Shown: positions 10,904 to 21,046 of the stretch, piece by piece
How positions within the stretch are numbered: the first letter of the stretch is position 1
How the letters are laid out: every line of letters begins with the position of its first letter
Assembly (NCBI GenBank): GCA_902560725.1
Contig: CACEMR010000003.1
Location: forward strand, 1 to 64,000
DNA: 64,000 nt
DNA from: an uncultured Alphaproteobacteria bacterium
Lineage (GTDB): Bacteria; Pseudomonadota; Alphaproteobacteria; HIMB59; GCA-002718135
Reading direction: 5' to 3'
Notes under the pieces: model-generated
Told to the model about the DNA's origin: nothing
Databases searched by the model: none
Seen by the model: the letters and a program-made list of their open reading frames with translations, nothing else
Program-made: the position numbers and the translations under genes

Positions 10904-11329
10904 TTACCAACTTCCAGAATTTTCCATTGATTTCCATGGTTCTTGCTCAGGTAGTGGTTCACCATCTTGTAAAATTTCAATTGAAATTCCATCTGGAGAT
11001 CTTACAAATGCCATGTTACCATCTCTTGGAGGTCTATTAATAGTTACACCATTTTTCATTAACTTATCACATATTTCGTAAATATTTTTAACATTATAAG
11101 CGAGATGGCCAAAATTTCTTCCACCAGTATATTTTTCTGGATCCCAATTATAGGTTAATTCAAGAAGACCAGTTTTTTCATCACTATTTTCAGCTGCTAA
11201 AAAAATTAATGTAAATCTTCCTTTTTCACTTTCTCTTCTTCTCACTTCTTTTAAACCTAAAAGATTGCAATAAAAATTTAGAGAATCTTCTATATTTTCT
11301 ATTCTAACCATTGTGTGTAAATATTTCAT
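10904..11329 (-). CDS. gloA: Lactoylglutathione lyase / glyoxalase I-like (VOC family)
   Basis: MVRIENIEDSLNFYCNLLGLKEVRR, LELTYNWDPEKYTGGRNFGHLAY, VRSPDGISIEIL. Confidence 0.87.
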   Translation of the reverse strand: MKYLHTMVRIENIEDSLNFYCNLLGLKEVRRRESEKGRFTLIFLAAENSDEKTGLLELTYNWDPEKYTGGRNFGHLAYNVKNIYEICDKLMKNGVTINRPPRDGNMAFVRSPDGISIEILQDGEPLPEQEPWKSMENSGSW

Positions 11330-11402
11330 ATTTAAATATTATATTTAATTTCAGATTAGACTACAATCAAAATATAACTATAGTAAATTTTTAATAAAAC
11401 GC

Positions 11403-12716
11403 ATGCAAGAATACTTTAAGAATATTCCTGAAATACAATTTGAGGGTGACAATAGTGACAATCCTCTAGCCTTCAAATTTTATGAAGAAAATAAAATTGT
11501 CTTAGGCAAAACAATGAAAGATCATTTTAGATTTGCTACCTGCTATTGGCATACTTTTACTTGGCCTGGATTAGACCCATTTGGGGGTCAAACATTTGAT
11601 AGACCATGGATGAAACAAGGAGATCCTCTTAAAATGGCAGAAATGAAACTTGATGCTGCTTTTGACTTCTTTACAAAGATTAAAACACCTTTTTTTTGTT
11701 TTCATGATCGAGATATTGCACCGGAGGGATCAAACTATAATGAGACCCAAAAAAATTTTTTTCATATAGTCGATTTAATGGAGAAAAAAATAAATTCATC
11801 TGAAGTTAAACTCCTTTGGGGTACTGCAAATGCTTTTTCTCATAAAAGATATATGAGTGGGGCATCAACAAATCCTGATCCAGAAGTTTTTGCTTATAAA
11901 GCTGCACAAGTAAAAGATTGTCTTGATGCTACAATGAGACTTGGCGGACAAAATTATGTTTTGTGGGGTGGGAGAGAAGGGTATGAAACAATTTTAAACA
12001 CAGATATGGCAAAAGAAACTGATAATCTTCAAAGATTTTTAGAGCTTGTTGTTAATTACAAACACAAAATTGGTTTTAAGGGCCAAATATTATTAGAGCC
12101 AAAACCACATGAGCCAACAAAACATCAATATGATTTTGACTCAGCAACTTGTCTTGCTTTTTTAAGAAAGGCCGGACTAGAAAATGAAATAAAATTAAAT
12201 GTAGAAGTTAATCATGCTACACTTTCAGGACATAACTTTGAGCATGAAATAGCTTATGCGACTTCTAACAATGCACTTGGAAGTATTGATATTAATAGAG
12301 GAGATACCTTGGTTGGATGGGATACAGATCAGTTCCCAAACAACCCAGCAGATTTATTAATGTCATTTTATTTTATATTTAAAAATGGTGGACTTGGACA
12401 AGGTGGAATGAATTTTGATGCCAAAATTAGAAGACAATCTATTGATCCAGAAGATTTATTCTATGCGCATATAGGGGGAATGGATGTTTGTGCAAAAACT
12501 TTAATTGCATTAGAAAAAATGATTAATGACAATATTATTACACAATTTATAGAAGATCGGTATTCTGACTGGGATAAGGAATTGGGAAAATTTATACATG
12601 ATAAAAATACAGGGCTTGATGATATTCATAGGAAAATCATTGATGATAATATTGAGCCAAAACCGCGTTCTGGAAGACAAGAGTATTTAGAAAATATATT
12701 AAATAAATACTTATAG
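11403..12716 (+). CDS. xylA: Xylose isomerase
   Basis: FATCYWHTFTWPGLDPFGGQTFDRPW, CFHDRDIAPEG, YVLWGGREGYETILNTD, LEPKPHEPTKHQYDFD, GSIDINRGD. Confidence 0.96.
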   Translation: MQEYFKNIPEIQFEGDNSDNPLAFKFYEENKIVLGKTMKDHFRFATCYWHTFTWPGLDPFGGQTFDRPWMKQGDPLKMAEMKLDAAFDFFTKIKTPFFCFHDRDIAPEGSNYNETQKNFFHIVDLMEKKINSSEVKLLWGTANAFSHKRYMSGASTNPDPEVFAYKAAQVKDCLDATMRLGGQNYVLWGGREGYETILNTDMAKETDNLQRFLELVVNYKHKIGFKGQILLEPKPHEPTKHQYDFDSATCLAFLRKAGLENEIKLNVEVNHATLSGHNFEHEIAYATSNNALGSIDINRGDTLVGWDTDQFPNNPADLLMSFYFIFKNGGLGQGGMNFDAKIRRQSIDPEDLFYAHIGGMDVCAKTLIALEKMINDNIITQFIEDRYSDWDKELGKFIHDKNTGLDDIHRKIIDDNIEPKPRSGRQEYLENILNKYL

Positions 12717-12760
12717 TTATAAATAGGTTAGTTCTATAATATTTAAATAAATTAATAATT

Positions 12761-13690
12761 GTGAAGATTTTTAAATTAAATACAGTAACTTCTTTTGAGG
12801 AAAAAAATTTATGTTTAGCTATTGGAAATTTTGATGGTTTTCATAAGGGTCATCAAGAGATTATAAGATTACTTAAAGAAATATCTGACAAAAATAAATT
12901 ATCATCAGCCATAATGAGTTTTGATCCTCACCCGAGACTATTTTTTAAACAGATAGATGACACTTTCAATATTTATACAAAAGAAGATAAAGTAAAATTT
13001 TTAGATGATTTAAACATACAAATTTATATCGATTTTTCTTTTGATAAAATCTTATCAGAATTGTCATCAAATGAATTTATAATAAAAATTTTAGTAAACA
13101 AATTAAAAATAAAAAATTTAGTTGTAGGTTCTGATTTTAAATTTGGAAAAAGTAGAAGTGGAAATATTGATGTTCTTAATGAATATGCAAAAATTTACGG
13201 TTACAATGTTTATTTGGTAGATACCGTAAAACAAAAAAATCAAACAGAGAAGTTCTCATCAACAATAATTAGAAATAATATTAAACAAGGAAGAATGGAA
13301 AATGTTTTTCAATCTCTTGGAAGATATTGGCATATGACTGGTAAGATTATTAAAGGACAAATGAAAGCAAGAGAGATTAATTTTCCAACTGCCAATATGG
13401 AGCCAGGAAATCATATTTTGCCAAAAAAAGGTGTTTATTGTGTTGAAGTAATACACGAAGATAAAAAATATTTAGGTATTGCTAATTTTGGGCAGAGACC
13501 GACAGTTGATGGGAATAAACTACTATTAGAGACACATATTTTTAATTTTGATCAAGAAATTTACGGTAATGAATTGACTGTTCGATTCCTTACATTTATT
13601 AGGTCTGAACAAAAATTTGATAATTTTGAACTATTAACAACACAAATTAATAAAGATATAGAAGCGGCAAAAAAATACCATAAAATATAA
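12761..13690 (+). CDS. ribF: Bifunctional riboflavin kinase/FAD synthetase
   Basis: AIGNFDGFHKGHQEII, KAREINFPTANM, YLGIANFGQRPTV; GTG start. Confidence 0.93.
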   Translation: MKIFKLNTVTSFEEKNLCLAIGNFDGFHKGHQEIIRLLKEISDKNKLSSAIMSFDPHPRLFFKQIDDTFNIYTKEDKVKFLDDLNIQIYIDFSFDKILSELSSNEFIIKILVNKLKIKNLVVGSDFKFGKSRSGNIDVLNEYAKIYGYNVYLVDTVKQKNQTEKFSSTIIRNNIKQGRMENVFQSLGRYWHMTGKIIKGQMKAREINFPTANMEPGNHILPKKGVYCVEVIHEDKKYLGIANFGQRPTVDGNKLLLETHIFNFDQEIYGNELTVRFLTFIRSEQKFDNFELLTTQINKDIEAAKKYHKI

Positions 13691-16464
13691 TGGAATATAA
13701 AGATACTATTTTTCTACCAAAAACTACTTTTGAGATGAGAGCAAACTTACCTGCTAAAGAACCTATAATTTTAGATGAGTGGGACAAACAAAATATTTTT
13801 AAAAAATTAAGAGAGAAATCAAAAGGAAGAGAAAAATTCGTTCTTCATGATGGTCCTCCTTATGCAAATGGTCATATACACATGGGAACAGCGCTTAATA
13901 AGATTTTAAAGGATGTTATTGTTAGAACTCAACAAATGGCAGGTAAAGACTCTATTTATGTTCCAGGATGGGATTGCCATGGATTGCCTATTGAATGGAA
14001 AATAGAAGAACAATACAGAAAAAAAGGAAAAAATAAAGATGATGTTCCTATTGTTAATTTTAGAGACGAATGTAGAGAATTTGCAGAAAATTGGATAGCG
14101 ATACAAAAAAAAGAATTCAGAAGGCTTGGTGTTGAAGGAGATTGGAATAACCCATATCTTACTATGTCAAATCAAGCTGAAGCTCAAATTGTAAGAGAGC
14201 TTGGTAAATTTTTAATAGATGAAAGTTTATATAAAGGTGCTAAACCTGTGCTTTGGTCAGTAGTTGAAAAAACAGCATTAGCTGATGCAGAAGTTGAATA
14301 TGAAGATCATACTTCAAATACAATCTATGTTAAATTTTTAATTAATAAATGTGATGATAAAGATTTAATTGGTTCAAATATTGTAATTTGGACTACAACT
14401 CCCTGGACTATTCCAGGTAATAGAGCTTTGGCTTATGGTAAAGATTTAGACTATTCCCTAATAATAATTGAAGAGGTAGAGAAAACAAGTTTAGCTAAGG
14501 TTAACGATCAATTAATCTTTGCAAAAGATTTAGTCGCAAATGTTTTAAATGAAATTGGTGTTAAAAAATTTAATGTTATAAAAAACTTTAAAGGTTTAGA
14601 TCTCGCAAGTTGTGAGTGCGATCATCCATTCAATAAACTTGGTTATGATTTTATTGTTAAGCCTTTTCACGGTGATTTTGTAAATCTTGAACAAGGTACT
14701 GGTATTGTACACATTGCTCCTGGTCATGGAGATGATGATTATATTTTAGGATTAGCAAATAATGTAGATATTGTTCAAACAGTACAAGACGACGGAAAAT
14801 ACAACCATCATGCTGTTGGTTTTGAAGGTGAACATATTTATAAAGTAGATAACAAAATTGCAGAAAAACTCCAAGATTACTCCAAACTTTTATTTAAAGG
14901 AACTTTAAGGCATAGTTACCCACACTCCTGGAGATCAAAAGCTCCATTAATTTATAGAAATACACCTCAGTGGTTTATTTCAATGGAAAAGAATAACTTA
15001 AGAAAAACTGCTTTGAAATCAATTGATGAAACAGTTTTTTATCCACCCCAAGGTCAAACTAGGTTAAGATCAATGATTGAAACAAGGCCTGACTGGTGTA
15101 TTTCTAGACAAAGAGTATGGGGTGTACCACTTCCATTATTTGTAAATAAAAAAACAGGTCAACCATTAAGAGATGAAAAAATAATTAATAGAATTGCTGA
15201 TATATATGAGAAAGAGGGAAGCAATACTTGGTTTACTGAAAATCCTCAAAGATTTTTAGGAGAAGATTACTCTATAGCTGATTATGAGCAAGTAAAAGAT
15301 GTTGTTGAGGTTTGGTTTGATAGTGGATCTACACATGCATTTTGTTTAGAAAAAAGATCAGATTTAAAATGGCCTGCATCTATGTATCTAGAAGGCAGTG
15401 ATCAACACAGAGGCTGGTTTCATTCGTCTCTTTTAGAATCCGCTGGGACAAGAGGACAAGCGCCTTATGAGAGTGTTCTAACCCATGGATTTGTTGTTGA
15501 TGGAAAAGGTAGAAAAATGTCTAAATCACTTGGAAATGTAATTTCACCTGATGATATATTAAAAAAATATGGTGTTGATATTCTTAGATTGTGGGTTGTT
15601 GCCTCCGATTATTATGATGATTTAAAACTTGATGATGCAATTTTGAAATCCCAGGCTGAGTCCTATAGAAGAATACGAAATACATTCAGATTTTTAATAG
15701 GCAATTTAAATAATTTTAATAATGATGAAAATATTAGTGAAGATCATTTCCCAGAGCTTGAAAAATATCTTCTTCATCGTTTGTGGGAAGTTGATAAAAT
15801 AGTTAAAAGATGTATTGAGACTTTTAATTTTCATTTGATGTTTACAACTTTACTTAATTTTTGTTCTAATGATCTTTCTGCTTTTTACTTTGATATAAGA
15901 AAAGATGTAATTTATTGTGATAGTAATGAGTCTAAAACAAGAAGATCGTCAAGAACACTATTAAATATAATTTTTAATTATCTTGTTCGATGGTTTGCAC
16001 CATCAATTTCTTTTACTACTGAAGAAGCCTGGAAATCTATAGGTAACAAAACAAGTATACATTTAGAGGATTTCTTAAATTGTAAAGACTCATACCAAAA
16101 CAATAAGATTAATGAAAAATGGTCAATAATAAAAAATATTAGAAAAGTTTCTACAGGTGCAATTGAAAAATTAAGAGAGGAAAAACTTATCCGTTCAAGT
16201 TTAGAAGCACACTTAGATATATTTGTTGATAAAAATATTTTTTCACAAATAAACGATATAATTTTTAGCGAAATTGCAATTACCTCTTCTTTTAAACTGC
16301 ATACCATAGATGATAATTCTCAAGGTTTTGAAATTGAAGATTTACCTAACATAAAAGTTAATGCCATAAAAGTTAGTGGCCATAAATGTCAACGTTGTTG
16401 GAAATATGAAGATAAATTAGTAAATAATGAGATATGCCAACGTTGTAACGATGCTATAAATTAA
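13690..16464 (+). CDS. ileS: Isoleucyl-tRNA synthetase
   Basis: HDGPPYANGHIHMGTALNKILKD, PGWDCHGLPIE, GRKMSKSLGN, C-terminal CQRCW zinc motif. Confidence 0.97.
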   Translation: MEYKDTIFLPKTTFEMRANLPAKEPIILDEWDKQNIFKKLREKSKGREKFVLHDGPPYANGHIHMGTALNKILKDVIVRTQQMAGKDSIYVPGWDCHGLPIEWKIEEQYRKKGKNKDDVPIVNFRDECREFAENWIAIQKKEFRRLGVEGDWNNPYLTMSNQAEAQIVRELGKFLIDESLYKGAKPVLWSVVEKTALADAEVEYEDHTSNTIYVKFLINKCDDKDLIGSNIVIWTTTPWTIPGNRALAYGKDLDYSLIIIEEVEKTSLAKVNDQLIFAKDLVANVLNEIGVKKFNVIKNFKGLDLASCECDHPFNKLGYDFIVKPFHGDFVNLEQGTGIVHIAPGHGDDDYILGLANNVDIVQTVQDDGKYNHHAVGFEGEHIYKVDNKIAEKLQDYSKLLFKGTLRHSYPHSWRSKAPLIYRNTPQWFISMEKNNLRKTALKSIDETVFYPPQGQTRLRSMIETRPDWCISRQRVWGVPLPLFVNKKTGQPLRDEKIINRIADIYEKEGSNTWFTENPQRFLGEDYSIADYEQVKDVVEVWFDSGSTHAFCLEKRSDLKWPASMYLEGSDQHRGWFHSSLLESAGTRGQAPYESVLTHGFVVDGKGRKMSKSLGNVISPDDILKKYGVDILRLWVVASDYYDDLKLDDAILKSQAESYRRIRNTFRFLIGNLNNFNNDENISEDHFPELEKYLLHRLWEVDKIVKRCIETFNFHLMFTTLLNFCSNDLSAFYFDIRKDVIYCDSNESKTRRSSRTLLNIIFNYLVRWFAPSISFTTEEAWKSIGNKTSIHLEDFLNCKDSYQNNKINEKWSIIKNIRKVSTGAIEKLREEKLIRSSLEAHLDIFVDKNIFSQINDIIFSEIAITSSFKLHTIDDNSQGFEIEDLPNIKVNAIKVSGHKCQRCWKYEDKLVNNEICQRCNDAIN

Positions 16465-16465
16465 A

Positions 16466-16918
16466 TTGATTATTAAGCTTACAATATTTATCCTTTTTGT
16501 TTTTTTTGATCTGATTACCAAATATTTTGTAAAAAATAATTTGATTTTAAATCAGTCAATAAAAATTAATGAATTTTTGGACTTAGTTTATGTTCAAAAT
16601 TATGGAGTTTCTTTTGGTTTATTTTCAAGAACTTTTTCGCATTGGATATTTATTATAATTGGATTAATTATAGTTCTAATTATTTTTTATTTAATTGTTA
16701 TTTCAAATAAAAAATTAGAAAAAATAGCCTATTTTATTATTATTATTGGAGCTATAGGCAATATATTAGATAGATTTATAAATACTTTTGTAGTTGATTT
16801 TATATCTTTGCATTATAAAAATTATTATTGGCCCGCGTTTAATTTAGCAGATATTTATATTACAATTGGTATTATCATGTTATTATTAAGTTTCTTTATT
16901 AATACTAAAGAGTCATAA
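16466..16918 (+). CDS. lspA: Prolipoprotein signal peptidase II
   Basis: VQNYGVSFGLFS, GAIGNILDRFI, VVDFI, FNLADIYITIG; TTG start. Confidence 0.93.
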   Translation: MIIKLTIFILFVFFDLITKYFVKNNLILNQSIKINEFLDLVYVQNYGVSFGLFSRTFSHWIFIIIGLIIVLIIFYLIVISNKKLEKIAYFIIIIGAIGNILDRFINTFVVDFISLHYKNYYWPAFNLADIYITIGIIMLLLSFFINTKES

Positions 16919-17415
16919 TGAAAAAAATAATATTAATTATAACTATAAGCAATTTATTTTTATTCTCATGTAATACCGTTAGAGATAGTGCTGGAGTCAA
17001 TAGGAAAGTAATTGATGAGTATGCAGTAATTGAAAATCCACCTCTAATTATTCCTCCAAATTATAATTTACTACCGCCTGAAAATATTGAATCAAAGAAT
17101 ATCGAAAATACTGATAGCGAACTTGCTAAAGAGATTCTTTTTGGCCTTGATAACAAAGAAAATCAAACAAATAATGATAATTCTCTAATAAATGAAATTA
17201 TAAGAGAAACTGAAGCCAATGATGTTGATAATGATATTAGAGATGTAGTTAATGAGGCATTTGCTGGAGAAAAATCAACTATTGATGATGAAACATCATT
17301 TAAAAGTGATGAAGAATTAAATGAAGCTATTAAAGAAACAGAAAAAAAGGGAAGTGTTGTCGATAAAAAAATTGAGATGAAAGACAAAAAGAAAAAAAGA
17401 TTTTTCTTTTTTTAA
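16918..17415 (+). CDS. DUF3035/BamF-like lipoprotein
   Basis: Lipobox LFLFSC, DEYAVIENPPLIIPPNYNLLPP motif. Confidence 0.65.
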   Translation: MKKIILIITISNLFLFSCNTVRDSAGVNRKVIDEYAVIENPPLIIPPNYNLLPPENIESKNIENTDSELAKEILFGLDNKENQTNNDNSLINEIIRETEANDVDNDIRDVVNEAFAGEKSTIDDETSFKSDEELNEAIKETEKKGSVVDKKIEMKDKKKKRFFFF

Positions 17416-17421
17416 AAAATA

Positions 17422-18621
17422 ATGCAAATAAAATATTATAATTCTAATTTAAAAGATATAAAAAATTTAGATGATTTAGATAAGAAAATTTATGATACAA
17501 TACTAAATCTACCAGCACTTAATGTTATTTTTGATAAAAATCTATTATCTAAAACTATAAATGTAGTTAAAGAATTTGAATTAAATAAAAAAAAGATAGT
17601 TATTTTTGGAACAGGTGGTTCTAATTTAGGAGCAAGAGCAATTAATACTATTAATATTAAAAAAAAAATTAATATAGAATTCTATGATAATATAGATCCA
17701 ATTTCATTTGAAAATTCTCTTTCAAATACAAATTTTGATACTACTGGATTTATAATTATTTCTAAATCTGGATCTACTCCGGAAACTTTATCACAATTTT
17801 CATCTATGTATCAAAGTTCTTTACAAAATAAAAAGCTTAAGGAATTTTTATCAAATATTTTAATCATAACTGAATTTAAAGATTCTCCACTTTATAAAAT
17901 TGCTAAAACCAACAAATGCTTAATGCTTGAACATAATAAAAATATAGGTGGACGGTATTCTGTTTTTTCTAATGTTGGTATAGTACCTGCAATTATATCG
18001 GGAATTAATGTTACAGCATTATATAAAGGAGCATCTGAATTTCTAAAAAATATTGAGAATAATGGTTCTTTAAATTTAGCAAAATATTTATGTTTTCAGA
18101 AAAAAACAAATTATACATCCAGTGTTCTGATGACTTATTCTGACTCGTTATATTTTTTTGGTAAATGGTATTTACAACTATGGGCAGAAAGTATTGGCAA
18201 GAATAAAAAAGGTATTACTGCGATTCACTCAGTTGGTACTACTGACCAACATAGTCAATTACAACTTTACCTTGACGGTCCTAATGATAAGTTTTTTACT
18301 TTTATTACAACTGATCATACTAATAAAGGTTTAAAACTAAATAATGATATGTTTGAAAATACTGGAATAGATTATTTAAAAAATAAAACCATGGGTGATT
18401 TAATGGATGCTGAACAAAGTGCCACGATAGAAACTTTTAAATTAAATAAAAATAGCTACAGAGAGATATTTATTCCAAAGATTGATGAAGAAAATCTTGG
18501 CAAGTTAATAACCTTAAGTATGATTGAAACAATTTCATCTTGTGCATACTTAGGTGTTAATGCTTTTGACCAACCAGCCGTAGAACAAGGAAAAATTCTT
18601 ACAAAAGAATATTTAAGATAA
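17422..18621 (+). CDS. pgi: Glucose-6-phosphate isomerase
   Basis: IFGTGGSNLGARA, IISKSGSTPETL, GGRYSVFSNVG, GTTDQHSQLQLYLDGP. Confidence 0.93.
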   Translation: MQIKYYNSNLKDIKNLDDLDKKIYDTILNLPALNVIFDKNLLSKTINVVKEFELNKKKIVIFGTGGSNLGARAINTINIKKKINIEFYDNIDPISFENSLSNTNFDTTGFIIISKSGSTPETLSQFSSMYQSSLQNKKLKEFLSNILIITEFKDSPLYKIAKTNKCLMLEHNKNIGGRYSVFSNVGIVPAIISGINVTALYKGASEFLKNIENNGSLNLAKYLCFQKKTNYTSSVLMTYSDSLYFFGKWYLQLWAESIGKNKKGITAIHSVGTTDQHSQLQLYLDGPNDKFFTFITTDHTNKGLKLNNDMFENTGIDYLKNKTMGDLMDAEQSATIETFKLNKNSYREIFIPKIDEENLGKLITLSMIETISSCAYLGVNAFDQPAVEQGKILTKEYLR

Positions 18622-19173
18622 AACTAAAAAACTTATTTTTGTTTTTCCATATTTTTTGTTAATTATTAATTTCATTTTTGTTGGAATTATAAAATTGTCA
18701 TCAATTTTCGTTTCAATTGCAATTATTGATTCTCTATTAACTTTATCTTGGATAGCTATAAGTATTTTTTCAATTTCATACTTGAGATAAGGCGGGTCAA
18801 TGTAAATAACTGAAATATTTTTAAAATCTAAATTAAAATTTGAAACTAATATATCTTGATCAATAATATTATATTGATAATTGAGGCATAAATTTTCACA
18901 ATTTTTATTTAATATCTTTATAACCTTTTGATTGTTTTCAAAGAATATTGCTTTTTTGAAACCTCTAGAAACTGCTTCTAGCCCCATTGTGCCTATTCCA
19001 GCAAATAAATCGAGAAAAGTTTTATTTTTAATTAGATTTAATGAGTTTCTAAAAGCATAACTTTCTATAATTGAAAAAAATGCTTCTCTTTTTAAGGAGG
19101 ATGTAGGTCTTACAAAGTTAGATATTGTTTCAAGTTTTCTATTTTTTAGTTCACCACCTGTAATTTTAATCAT
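18613..19173 (-). CDS. rsmD: 16S rRNA (guanine966-N2)-methyltransferase
   Basis: MIKITGGELKNRKL, RPTSSLKREAFFSII, FLDLFAGIGTMGLEAVSRG, YIDPPY. Confidence 0.92.
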   Translation of the reverse strand: MIKITGGELKNRKLETISNFVRPTSSLKREAFFSIIESYAFRNSLNLIKNKTFLDLFAGIGTMGLEAVSRGFKKAIFFENNQKVIKILNKNCENLCLNYQYNIIDQDILVSNFNLDFKNISVIYIDPPYLKYEIEKILIAIQDKVNRESIIAIETKIDDNFIIPTKMKLIINKKYGKTKISFLVLS

Positions 19174-19861
19174 TTTTAATTATATTTATCTTTTTAATTT
19201 TGCCTATCTTTAAATTTCCCAACTTATATGGACCAAAACTGACTCTAATTAATCTTGTTATATTCCAAGAAAAATAATTACAAATATTTCTAATTTCTCT
19301 ATTTTTTCCTTCTTTTAATTTAAAAATTAACCAAACACAGTTTTTTAATTTTTTTTCAATAACTAGATTAACTTTATTGTATTTTATTTTATTAATAGTA
19401 ATCCCTTTATTGATTTTTTGAATATCATTTTTTTTAATAGTACCATTAATACAAACTCTATATGATCTTACTATATTTGAAGAGGGTAGTTCTAAATATC
19501 TAGAATAATCCCCATTATTTGTGAGCAGAATCAAACCTTCACTCATATAATCCAATCGACCAATACTAATTAATTTAGGCATATTTTTAGGTAAAAGATC
19601 AAAAATTTTTTTTCTATTAAAATTATCTTTATTTGTACAAATATATTTTATTGGTTTATGTAATTTCCATAGTTTAATCTCACTTGGCTCTTTAATAATT
19701 TTATTTTTAACTTTAATAATATCGTTTTTTCCTACTTTTTTGCTAGGATGAGAGCAAATGTTGTTGTTAATTAAAACACATCCTTTTGAGATTAGTTTTT
19801 CTGCATCTCTTCTTGAGCAGTAACCTGCATTTGAAATAAATTTTGTTATTCTTATATTCAC
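19166..19861 (-). CDS. rluB: rRNA pseudouridine synthase, RluB/RsuA family
   Basis: S4 domain ITKFISNAGYCSRRDAEKLI, SIGRLDYMSEGLILLTNNGD, LKEGKNREIRNICNYF. Confidence 0.88.
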   Translation of the reverse strand: MNIRITKFISNAGYCSRRDAEKLISKGCVLINNNICSHPSKKVGKNDIIKVKNKIIKEPSEIKLWKLHKPIKYICTNKDNFNRKKIFDLLPKNMPKLISIGRLDYMSEGLILLTNNGDYSRYLELPSSNIVRSYRVCINGTIKKNDIQKINKGITINKIKYNKVNLVIEKKLKNCVWLIFKLKEGKNREIRNICNYFSWNITRLIRVSFGPYKLGNLKIGKIKKINIIKND

Positions 19862-20604
19862 TAAATATTTTCTATAAAATTTTTAAAAATTTTTAAATCA
19901 AATTTTGTAATCAAGAATTCAGGATGCCATTGTAAACCTATGCACCATCTATGTTTTTTATGTTCTATTCCTTCTATAATGCCATCACTTGCTTTTGCTG
20001 AAACAGTCAAATCTTTACCTACTTCATATACTGATTGATGATGAGCGCTATTAACTTTGATCTTATTTCTATTACAAATATCAAATAATTTTGTTTTTTT
20101 ATTTATAGTAATTTCATGGCTAGTTTCATTTCGAGGGTTTATTTGTTCATGATTTATAGGTTTTTTATTTAAATCTTGTATTAATGTTCCTCCTGAGGCC
20201 ACATTAATAAGTTGAGCTCCTCCACATATCCCTAGTATTGGTTTATTCAGTTTAAGAAATTTATTAAAAATTTTCATTTCAAAATTTGTTCTTTTTCTTT
20301 TTGTATTTTTCGTTCCTTGTCTAGTTTGATTATAAAACTTTGGATCAATATCAAAATTTCCCCCAGTTATAACTAAGCCATCCAATAATTTACCAAAACT
20401 ATTAACCAGTTTTATTTCATGTGTTAGAGGCACTGGTATTGCATTAAATTTACTTAAACTTGTAATATAGTTTTCTCTAAGTGCATACCAAGGAAATTTA
20501 GAATAACTTTTCTTTTTTTCACTATCAAGAGTGATACCAATTAATGGTTTTTTCATTATAGTATACTTATAATGTACATAATAGATTGGTTCCATAATGA
20601 ACAT
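19861..20604 (-). CDS. Class I glutamine amidotransferase-like peptidase C26 (PuuD-like)
   Basis: PILGICGGAQLINVASGGTLIQDL, VNSAHHQSV, GLQWHPEF; likely start MKKPLIG at about 20556. Confidence 0.85.
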   Translation of the reverse strand: MFIMEPIYYVHYKYTIMKKPLIGITLDSEKKKSYSKFPWYALRENYITSLSKFNAIPVPLTHEIKLVNSFGKLLDGLVITGGNFDIDPKFYNQTRQGTKNTKRKRTNFEMKIFNKFLKLNKPILGICGGAQLINVASGGTLIQDLNKKPINHEQINPRNETSHEITINKKTKLFDICNRNKIKVNSAHHQSVYEVGKDLTVSAKASDGIIEGIEHKKHRWCIGLQWHPEFLITKFDLKIFKNFIENI

Positions 20605-21046
20605 TAATTATTTTATGAACGAAGCACTTATTGAGGCCATTAAGGCATATAAACTAAATGAGGTCCCTATAGGAGCAATACTTGTAGATAATACAAGTGA
20701 AAATATTATTGCAAGAGGTCACAATCAAATCAATAAATTTAATAACGCAATTAAGCATTGTGAGATTGAATTAATTTCAGAAACATGTGAAAAACTTAAG
20801 CTAAAATATTTAAATAATATTACAATGTTTGTAACTCTAGAGCCATGTTCTATGTGTGCAAGTGCGATTAGTGAAGTACATTTAAATACTCTTTATTTTG
20901 GAGCGTATGATGAAAAAAATGGTGGAATAGAAAAAATAAGAATAGCTTTTCAAAGAAATAATATTTTTGTTCCATCCATTTATGGTGGTATAATGGAAGA
21001 ACAATGTAGCAATTTAATAAAAAATTTTTTCGTTGATAAGAGATGA
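20597..21046 (+). CDS. tadA: tRNA-specific adenosine deaminase
   Basis: EVPIGAILVD, HCEIELI, TLEPCSMCASAI. Confidence 0.9.
   Translation: MNINYFMNEALIEAIKAYKLNEVPIGAILVDNTSENIIARGHNQINKFNNAIKHCEIELISETCEKLKLKYLNNITMFVTLEPCSMCASAISEVHLNTLYFGAYDEKNGGIEKIRIAFQRNNIFVPSIYGGIMEEQCSNLIKNFFVDKR

Noticed and set aside
15978-16307. 109-aa antisense ORF inside ileS
   Set aside because: Shadow ORF in the C-terminal part of ileS; AT-rich reverse frame with no signal.
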